From: JBOGUF01 sp050696075
GTDB taxonomy: Bacteria; Chloroflexota; Chloroflexia; Thermomicrobiales; UBA6265
Direction: 5' to 3'
Length of the DNA stretch: 11,635 bases
Assembly (NCBI GenBank): GCA_050696075.1
Contig: JBOGUF010000141.1
Location: 1-11,635, forward strand
Shown: one piece after another, positions 6,837 through 11,635 of the stretch
How positions within the stretch are numbered: position 1 is the stretch's first letter
Layout: the number at the start of each line of letters is the position of its first letter
Notes under the pieces: generated by a model
What the model saw: the letters and a program-made list of their open reading frames with translations, nothing else
What the model was told of the DNA's origin: nothing
The model's database searches: none
Position numbers and translations under genes: made by a program

Positions 6837-7892
6837 CTACTCCACCACGAATCGTTCCCGTTCCCCGAGCGCCAGGTGTGGAATCCCCTCGCCATCCGGC
6901 AGCAAGCAGACAATCCCATAGGCCCCTGGTTCCAGTCCGACCAGCACCAGTTCGGCGCGCTCGCCGGCCGGGATCGTCACCTGGCCGGCAAAGTCGATCC
7001 CCTCCGGCAGGCCGGGACCGGGCGTGGTGAGTAGGTCGTCGGTGCGCGTGCCCGTCCCGAGGCGCACGACCAACAGCTCGTGCTCCTCCGCGCCCTGGTT
7101 CTCGCCACGCAGCACCACCGCCGTCCCTGAGACTTCCTTGAGGTCAAGGGCGACGTCGTACTCCCGGAGTTGGACGTTGATCGCCGTGGCCTCGGCCGGC
7201 GGGGCGACCGCCAGCGACCGCTCGCGGTCGAGCTGGTAGCGCGAGGCGCCGTCCACCACCGGCGTGGTCGCCGTCGGCGACACGGTGGTGAAGTCCCACC
7301 GCGCGTGGAGCAGTTGGTTGCCGAAGACGTAGAGCACGTTGGCGTTGGCCCCGCCCGGCAGGACGCGCACCTCGTTGATCGCGACGATCTGTACGGGAAT
7401 CGGCGTCAGCGACGCGGCAAGCACCAGGAACTGTTCGCGGGAGAGGCGACCACCGCTGGCGTAGGTGGCGCCGAGGTAGTTCCCGGTCACCAGTTGCGTT
7501 ACCGTCTCCCAGTCGCCCGCGGTCAGGCACGACGCGATGGCCCGCGCCTGGCGCTCGATCTCCGCGGCCGTCTCCTCGTCGGCCGGGACGCCCGGTGCGG
7601 AACTCGCCGCTGGGGTGCCGGCCGGGCTGGCAATGGCCGGTGTTGCGCTTTCGCCACTCGGAGCGACCGCGCAGGAACCGGCCGCGCCTGTCTCCACGGC
7701 GGGCGTTCCGATCTCCTCAATCTCTTGCAGGCGCGCGGTCGCCGGCTGAATCCCGACCATCCCCGCCGCGAGGCTACCCAGAACCGCCAGGGCCGCCATC
7801 AGCCGGATGCCACGATCTCGCCTGCTGACCCCGCCGTCCTCTGCCGTCGATGACCGCCGGTCGTCGCGCGCGCTCGTCCCGTCTATCTTCAC
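6837..7892 (-). CDS. Secreted NTF2-like + cupredoxin-like protein, paralogue with altered copper site
   Basis: The preferred start is GTG at 7892 (351 residues), with a G-rich Shine-Dalgarno-like run upstream. In-frame ATGs at 7949, 7961 and 7967 are alternatives that would push the signal further inside. Residues about 23-54 read as an export signal: SRRDRGIRL, then a hydrophobic stretch ending ATA. The paired Arg is only loosely Tat-like. Residues about 60-105 are an Ala/Pro/Ser/Thr linker. Residues about 108-225 are NTF2-like, with CLTAGDWETVTQLVTGN aligning to CLNGGNYEATVALFTTN of the protein at 62-1099. Residues about 240-350 are the cupredoxin-like domain, sharing LVGLEPGxYxxVC with that paralogue. 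Ligand positions are His271, Cys329 and His339 (Cys-x9-His). Glu344 stands where the paralogue has Met325, so the axial position is changed and copper binding may be altered or lost. It lies just upstream of the EAD1 operon on the same strand. A functional link to the operon is unproven. Confidence 0.85.
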   Translation of the reverse strand: MKIDGTSARDDRRSSTAEDGGVSRRDRGIRLMAALAVLGSLAAGMVGIQPATARLQEIEEIGTPAVETGAAGSCAVAPSGESATPAIASPAGTPAASSAPGVPADEETAAEIERQARAIASCLTAGDWETVTQLVTGNYLGATYASGGRLSREQFLVLAASLTPIPVQIVAINEVRVLPGGANANVLYVFGNQLLHARWDFTTVSPTATTPVVDGASRYQLDRERSLAVAPPAEATAINVQLREYDVALDLKEVSGTAVVLRGENQGAEEHELLVVRLGTGTRTDDLLTTPGPGLPEGIDFAGQVTIPAGERAELVLVGLEPGAYGIVCLLPDGEGIPHLALGERERFVVE

Positions 7893-7970
7893 CCTCGGCC
7901 CCCCGATGTCGCTCGTCGCCAATACAACCCAATCCGCCCCCGGTTCCATCACCGGCTTCATCGGCATCCG

Positions 7971-7976
7971 ATTGTA
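7971..7976 (-). promoter_or_regulatory. Possible -10 element for the secreted-protein gene
   Basis: TACAAT on the minus strand lies in the divergent spacer between the secreted-protein gene and the small hypothetical gene. A start near 7964 would leave a leader of about 70 nt to the GTG at 7892, which favours that start over the upstream ATG at 7967. No good -35 hexamer is visible. Confidence 0.25.
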
Positions 7977-8015
7977 GCCGACGCGGCGCCACCCCAGCGC
8001 CCGCCCAGCCCCGAC

Positions 8016-8021
8016 TATACT
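8016..8021 (+). promoter_or_regulatory. Possible -10 element for the 99-residue gene
   Basis: TATACT on the plus strand differs from the consensus at one base and sits 65 bp before the ATG at 8087. The heptanucleotide repeats at 8033-8074 would then fall in the 5' untranslated leader. The -35 region is GC-rich and does not match the consensus. Confidence 0.3.
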
Positions 8022-8032
8022 GACTGGGTGAT

Positions 8033-8074
8033 GCCTCACGCCTCACGCCTCACGCCTATCGCCTAACGCCTCAA
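8033..8074. repeat. Six tandem heptanucleotide units
   Basis: The units, in order, are GCCTCAC three times, GCCTATC, GCCTAAC and GCCTCAA, forming a 42-bp array with an exact 7-bp period. The array ends 12 bp before the ATG at 8087 and abuts the ribosome binding site GAGGGAG. It is related to the island at 8385-8485 (shared GCCTAAC and GCCTCAG-like units), so the small gene is bracketed by the same repeat family. Confidence 0.9.
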
Positions 8075-8086
8075 GCGAGGGAGACC

Positions 8087-8386
8087 ATGGCGGAGAACGG
8101 CCACCGGCCGCACGAGCACAACGCGGAGGAATGGGCGGAATTGATGGCGCGCACCGTCGCCCACCTCGCCGCCCAACTGACAATGACCCAGGTCCGCCTG
8201 CGCGCCCTCGGCACCGAGCTCGCCGAGCGCGGCGTCGACCGCAACGCGGTCCAAGCCCGCGTCCGCCAGATCGCCGCCGTCGAGACCGGCGCCTACCTGC
8301 GCGAAAACCTCGGCGAAGCCCTCGTCGACGTCATCGACGTCGACACCCTCGAAGCCGACATCATCGCCTTCCTCAACGCGGAATAG
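8087..8386 (+). CDS. Hypothetical 99-residue helical protein
   Basis: The start is ATG at 8087 with GAGGGAG a few bases upstream; the stop is TAG at 8384-8386. I do not recognise the family. The protein begins with a His-rich segment (GHRPHEHN). An amphipathic helical stretch follows (about 12-50, many Ala/Leu/Arg/Glu), then a second helix (about 50-75) and a short acidic end (VIDVDTLEADIIAFLNAE). There is no signal peptide, membrane segment or Cys. It is the only plus-strand gene in the window and lies between two repeat islands; its stop codon overlaps the start of the right-hand inverted repeat. Strong codon-position GC bias in this frame and a good RBS support it being real. A small DNA-binding or adaptor role is possible but not supported by any motif. 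Confidence 0.7.
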   Translation: MAENGHRPHEHNAEEWAELMARTVAHLAAQLTMTQVRLRALGTELAERGVDRNAVQARVRQIAAVETGAYLRENLGEALVDVIDVDTLEADIIAFLNAE

Positions 8387-8485
8387 GCGTTAGGGCTGAG
8401 GCGTTAGGCGACAGGCTCTAGGCGTTAGGCGTTAGGGGCCGCGTCTTCGTTCTCCCTAACGCCTAACGCCTCAGCCCTAACGCCT
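8385..8485. terminator. Convergent-gene inverted repeat built from heptanucleotide units
   Basis: A perfect 26-bp inverted repeat (8385-8410 with 8460-8485) encloses a second, alternative 18-bp perfect inverted repeat (8420-8437 with 8454-8471, 16-nt loop). The arms consist of GGCGTTA-type units and their complements. The element lies between the convergent genes ending at 8386 (+) and 8425 (-), so it can form a long hairpin in either transcript. A bidirectional terminator is the natural reading, although T-tracts are absent. It extends into the hydrolase coding sequence: the last 19-20 residues and the stop codon of that gene come from repeat sequence. Confidence 0.7.
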
Positions 8486-9333
8486 TCGAGGAATCGCCGC
8501 ACGATGGCGGCGAATGCCTCCGGTTGTTCGGCGAACGGAAAGTGCCCAACGTCCGGTATCACGATCAGGTCCGCGCCCGGAGTGCCGGCCGCAATCACCC
8601 GGCTCGCGCTCGGCGGCGTCAGCCAATCCTGTTCGCCGGCAACGACCAGCGTCGGCGCGCGGATCTCGCCGAGGCGAGACCGCGGATCGTAGGTTGGAGC
8701 CAGCTCGCGAAAGTAGTAGCTGGCCACCTCCGGGTTGAAGCTGCTGCGCGCCCAGATGCCGGAAACGGCCTCGAGGTTGGCGGGATTGCCGACGTAGGCC
8801 GGCGCCACCAAGTGCGAGAAGGCGGCCATGGCCGCCTCAGAGAAGTCGCCAGCGAAGACGCGCTCAGCGGCGGCGCGCGCCTCAGCGCCATATCGCGCTT
8901 GGAGTGTTGCCCCCGCGTCGCCCATGTCGGCGGTAGCGGCGGCGGTGTCGACGAGGATCAGGGAACCCACGGCGTCGGGATGCCGGATTGCCATGTGCAA
9001 CGCGACAAAACCGCCATACGAGTGGCCAAGGACAACCGGGCGCGCGATGCCGAGCGCCCGGCAGAGTGCCACCGCGTCGTCGGCCATCTGCTCGGGGGTA
9101 CACGTCTCGATCGGCGCGCGGGCGGATTGGCCCTGCCCGCGTTGATCAAGGTAGATGAGCTGGGCCGTGTCGGCCAGGAGTGACAGGAACGGTTTGAAGC
9201 CGGTATGGTCGAACCCCGGTCCGCCGTGTAGCAACAAGATGGTCGGTCGCTCACGCATGGTGTGACCATCGGGAACCAACCCGGCCCCCTCGACGTCAAA
9301 GTACAGTTCGGTGTCGTTGACCGCGATGCGCAT
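8425..9333 (-). CDS. Alpha/beta-fold hydrolase, proline iminopeptidase-like
   Basis: The start is ATG at 9333, chosen for AAGGAG (9343-9348) 9 nt upstream and because the fold begins there. The frame stays open to 9456 without fold-like sequence. Length is 302 residues, normal for the family. Motifs are the oxyanion-hole segment HGGPG (36-40), DQRGQGQS (63-70), the nucleophile elbow GHSYGG with Ser105, the acid Asp236 in AGEQDW, and the base His264 in DVGHFPF. A helical cap lies at about 133-215. HGGPG plus DQRGxGxS is typical of proline iminopeptidases (serine peptidase family S33), but related lactonases and esterases share it, so the substrate is open. There is no signal peptide; it is probably cytosolic. 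Residues about 283-302 are encoded by the inverted repeat at 8385-8485 and look like an acquired tail rather than part of the fold. The upstream spacer (9334-9525) shows no convincing promoter. Confidence 0.92.
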   Translation of the reverse strand: MRIAVNDTELYFDVEGAGLVPDGHTMRERPTILLLHGGPGFDHTGFKPFLSLLADTAQLIYLDQRGQGQSARAPIETCTPEQMADDAVALCRALGIARPVVLGHSYGGFVALHMAIRHPDAVGSLILVDTAAATADMGDAGATLQARYGAEARAAAERVFAGDFSEAAMAAFSHLVAPAYVGNPANLEAVSGIWARSSFNPEVASYYFRELAPTYDPRSRLGEIRAPTLVVAGEQDWLTPPSASRVIAAGTPGADLIVIPDVGHFPFAEQPEAFAAIVRRFLEGVRAEALGVRENEDAAPNA

Positions 9334-9504
9334 AGCCTGCTGCTCCTTGTGTATTGGCAGTCCCACTTGGAACGCCACGCTCACAGCATGGCCGACCGGC
9401 GACCTCCGGCCATCGTCAGGAATGAGGAGACGGTATGGGGATATCGCGCCGAGCAAATGAGTAGGTGACGAAAGCTCGTTAGGTAGGACAGCCCCACCGC
9501 CCGC

Positions 9505-9525
9505 CGAACCTCGAACGCCGAACGC
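9505..9525. repeat. Three heptanucleotide units directly after the regulator stop codon
   Basis: The units CGAACCT, CGAACGC and CGAACGC run up to 9525. The TAG stop of the regulator gene occupies 9526-9528, so on the minus strand the repeat begins immediately after the stop. This is the same 7-bp period and the same placement at a gene end as the other islands. No hairpin is evident here. The rest of the spacer to 9334 contains nothing I can name. Confidence 0.6.
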
Positions 9526-11635
9526 CTACGGCGCCTTCAGTCCCCGCTCCAGCGCCCAAGCGGCGATCTGCGTCCGCGAGGTGAAACCGAGCTTGCTGAG
9601 GCTATTGCGGACATGGGTGGCGACCGTCAATTCGCTGATGAAGAGGGCTTCGGCGATCTCCCGGTTCGAGAGACCTTGGGTCAAAAGGGCGGCGACCTCG
9701 CGCTCGCGCTCGGTCAGCCCATCACCGGCCGGTTCGCCCTGTCGACGCGCCATCAAACGACTCCCGGCCGGCAGGTACGCGGCGGCGGCGCGCAGGAATC
9801 TCTCCCGCAACGTATCGTCGGGCGCTTCGGCGGCCAACGCTTCGATGGTGGCGCGGGCCGCGGCGAACGCCTGGTTGGCTCCGTCACGCTTGCCCATGCC
9901 CTGATGCAACCGGCCCAGCGCGACGTCGATCCGCCACAGCAATGGGCGCGCGCCGTACCGGATAGCGTCGTCGTGCGCGGCCCGCAATACCGCGCCCGCG
10001 TCCGCCGACCGGCCAAGCGCCGCCAGCGCCTCCCCGCGGACCAACCCGAGCAGCGGGCCGGGACGCGCAAGCGCGCCGCTCGTGCTGCTGACCAGGCGGT
10101 CGACAATCGCCAGCGCACCGCTTGGATCCCCGCTGGCCAAGGCGAGTTCCGCTTTGGCGTACCAGACCATGTGCTCGGCCGCCGTGGGGATGGCGTTCTC
10201 GCTGCTGGGCAGGGCTGCCAGCGTCGTCGCGGCCCACGTGATCTCTCGTTGCCGCGCGGCGATCGATGCCAGGACCGCCGTCACGACACGGATCCAGTAG
10301 AGGGAGCCGATCTCATGGGCAAGCTGGTGCGCAACCGTCAGGTGTTGGCGGGCGACCGCCCGCGCCATGAGGAGATCGTGCAGCATACCCAACCCCAGGT
10401 GCGCGGCGACCGCCCACTGGCGATGACCGATCTCCTCGGCAATCACCAGCGATGCCCGCGTCGTGGTCAGTGCCGGGCCATATGCGCCTTCGCAGGCAAG
10501 GTTCAGGCCCTCCCACATCAGCACGAAGGCTTCACCGGCGCGCCAGCCGATCTCGCGCGTCAGCTTCAAGGCCTCCAGTCCTTCGGGTGTCGGCTCGCCC
10601 GGCGGCGCGTGGACAGGCGGCGCCGCCGAGAGCATGGCCATCGACGCCGGCCGCCACGACATGGCGGTCAGAACCGCGGCCAACCCTCGCCGATTGTCGA
10701 ATTCCCGAAAGAGCGCCGCCGCGCGCCGGTAGTGTTCCCACGCCGAAGCAAGGTCGCCGGTGAGACCGGTCGCCATCCCCAACAGATCGAGCGTTTCGGC
10801 GATGCCCTGCCGATCTCCCAGCGCCTCGAAGTTCGCCAGCGCCTCTCGGTGCAGCCGCTGACCTTCGACCGGCAGCTCGACGTTGGCGTGCCAGTTGCCG
10901 ACCCGGTTCAAGCTCTGCGCCACCAAAGGCGGGTCGCCGATCTCGCGCGCGAGATCGAGCGCCCGCTGGAAGTACGCGCCAGCCTCGACGTAGGTCCGCC
11001 CGGTCCAGAGGAATCCCAGATCGAGCAGTGCCTGCCACGCCGCCCGGCGGTCGTCGCCGGTTTCCGCGATCGCCAGCGTCGCTTCGTGATCTGCCCGCGC
11101 CCGGTCGAAATCGCCCAGCGTCTCATAGGCGAGACCGCGACCGCGCAGAAGCGCCGGGTCGGGTGGACGCCCCAGGCGTTGCCCCGCTTCAATCGCCCGC
11201 GAAAAATGCTCGGCCGCGGCGCGCGGTGCATCCAACGTCCGCGCGCGTTCGCCGGCGCGCCGGCAATAGTCGAACGCCTCTTCCCAGCGACCCGCCGCGT
11301 GCGTGTGGAAGGCGAGGTCGTCCAGCGATTGTCCGCGCGCGTCCGGCGACCGCCGCTCCAGCGCCGTGGCGATCTGCTGGTGGAGCATTTGCCGCTCCCA
11401 GGTCAGCAGTTCAGCCAGCACCGCCTCCCGCGTCAAGGCGTGGCGGAAGGCGAATCGGTCGGCCGACTCCTCGATCAGCAAACCGGCGGCGACCAGCTCC
11501 TTGATCTGAGCCACCAGATCCGGCTCGTCCGCGCCGCGCAGGTCTCGCAGGAGCTCAAGCTCGACGCGACGCCCCGCGACCGCCGCCACCGTCAGCGTGC
11601 GGCGGGCGTCGTCGCCGAGGCGGGCCGAGCGGCGC
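9526..11635 (-). CDS. Large ATPase/TPR-type LuxR-family transcriptional regulator, C-terminal part
   Basis: The gene is cut by the right window edge; 702 residues up to the TAG stop are visible. Codons continue in frame to 11634 (RSARLGDDARRTLTVAAVAG), so the GTG at 11589 is internal and not a start. The first visible segment, with LGDDARRTL..AAVAGRRVELELL then RFAFRHALTREAVLAEL, is the winged-helix/arm region that usually follows an AAA ATPase in LAL/MalT-like regulators. The P-loop would lie outside the window. The middle is a long array of TPR-like helix pairs (for example EEAFDYCRRAGERA, EHFSRAIEAGQRLG, AGAYFQRALDLARE). The last 65 or so residues are a LuxR-type HTH: LTEREREVAALLTQGLSNREIAEALFISELTVATHVRN is present in full. 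It probably activates transcription when ligand and ATP bind. Targets are unknown. It is separated from the hydrolase by 192 bp and its own repeat, so it is not clearly in an operon with it. Confidence 0.92.
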   Translation of the reverse strand, partial: RRSARLGDDARRTLTVAAVAGRRVELELLRDLRGADEPDLVAQIKELVAAGLLIEESADRFAFRHALTREAVLAELLTWERQMLHQQIATALERRSPDARGQSLDDLAFHTHAAGRWEEAFDYCRRAGERARTLDAPRAAAEHFSRAIEAGQRLGRPPDPALLRGRGLAYETLGDFDRARADHEATLAIAETGDDRRAAWQALLDLGFLWTGRTYVEAGAYFQRALDLAREIGDPPLVAQSLNRVGNWHANVELPVEGQRLHREALANFEALGDRQGIAETLDLLGMATGLTGDLASAWEHYRRAAALFREFDNRRGLAAVLTAMSWRPASMAMLSAAPPVHAPPGEPTPEGLEALKLTREIGWRAGEAFVLMWEGLNLACEGAYGPALTTTRASLVIAEEIGHRQWAVAAHLGLGMLHDLLMARAVARQHLTVAHQLAHEIGSLYWIRVVTAVLASIAARQREITWAATTLAALPSSENAIPTAAEHMVWYAKAELALASGDPSGALAIVDRLVSSTSGALARPGPLLGLVRGEALAALGRSADAGAVLRAAHDDAIRYGARPLLWRIDVALGRLHQGMGKRDGANQAFAAARATIEALAAEAPDDTLRERFLRAAAAYLPAGSRLMARRQGEPAGDGLTEREREVAALLTQGLSNREIAEALFISELTVATHVRNSLSKLGFTSRTQIAAWALERGLKAP

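Noticed and set aside
7893..8039. Extended start of the secreted paralogue inside the heptanucleotide repeat
   Set aside because: The first Met would lie in the repeat array, upstream of the likely promoter, and would bury the export signal about 70 residues inside the protein.
8385..8485. Telomere-like or CRISPR-like repeat reading of the TTAGGCG units
   Set aside because: The units are contiguous 7-mers without spacers, present in only a few copies and at gene ends. The likeness to telomeric repeats is superficial and no cas gene or chromosome end is indicated.
9334..9456. Upstream extension of the hydrolase to 9456
   Set aside because: The extra 41 residues show no hydrolase-fold sequence, and AAGGAG is well placed for the ATG at 9333.
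9526..11635. The partial regulator as the NTPase/sensor partner of the EAD1 protease
   Set aside because: The visible portion is a standard TPR plus LuxR HTH regulator with no EAD. It is nearly 3 kb from the operon start with unrelated genes between, and its N-terminus lies outside the window.

Overview
This is a high-GC bacterial window. It most resembles a Chloroflexota of the Thermomicrobia/Sphaerobacter type. That is an inference from three things: secreted proteins with Ala-Ser-Pro-Val-Ala linkers, paralogous NTF2-like plus cupredoxin-like exported proteins, and a large ATPase/TPR/LuxR-type regulator. No rRNA or marker gene is present to confirm the lineage. I see no tRNA, rRNA, CRISPR array, transposase or integrase.

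Layout, left to right. (1) 1-48: heptanucleotide repeats at the window edge. (2) 62-1099 (-): secreted NTF2-like plus cupredoxin-like protein, with a hairpin-rich upstream interval (1145-1318). (3) 1393-3555 (-): cytoplasmic trypsin-like serine peptidase fused to an endonuclease I (EndA/NucM-type) domain. (4) 3582-6701 (-): EAD1 domain, trypsin-like peptidase, about five Ig-like beta-sandwich repeats and three C-terminal membrane helices. Items 4 and 3 form a tight two-gene operon (26-bp gap, strong RBS). (5) 6837-7892 (-): a paralogue of item 2. (6) 8087-8386 (+): a 99-residue hypothetical protein, divergent from item 5. (7) 8425-9333 (-): an alpha/beta hydrolase resembling proline iminopeptidase, convergent with item 6. 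(8) 9526 to the right edge (-): the C-terminal part of a large TPR/LuxR-type regulator, cut by the window.

The centrepiece is the 6701-to-1393 operon. Both peptidases keep a complete His/Asp/Ser triad and are clearly paralogous. One carries EAD1, an adaptor domain known from bacterial NTP-dependent conflict systems, and a membrane anchor. The other carries a nuclease with its catalytic motifs intact. Neither has an export signal. My working inference is a membrane-tethered protease that receives a signal through EAD1, plus a protease-gated nuclease effector acting inside the cell: a candidate defence or programmed-death module. The EAD1 partner (NTPase or sensor) is not visible here and would have to be encoded elsewhere.

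A second theme is a set of 7-bp-period repeats at four gene boundaries (1-48, 8033-8074, 8385-8485, 9505-9525). One forms a perfect 26-bp inverted repeat between convergent genes and also encodes the last residues of the hydrolase.
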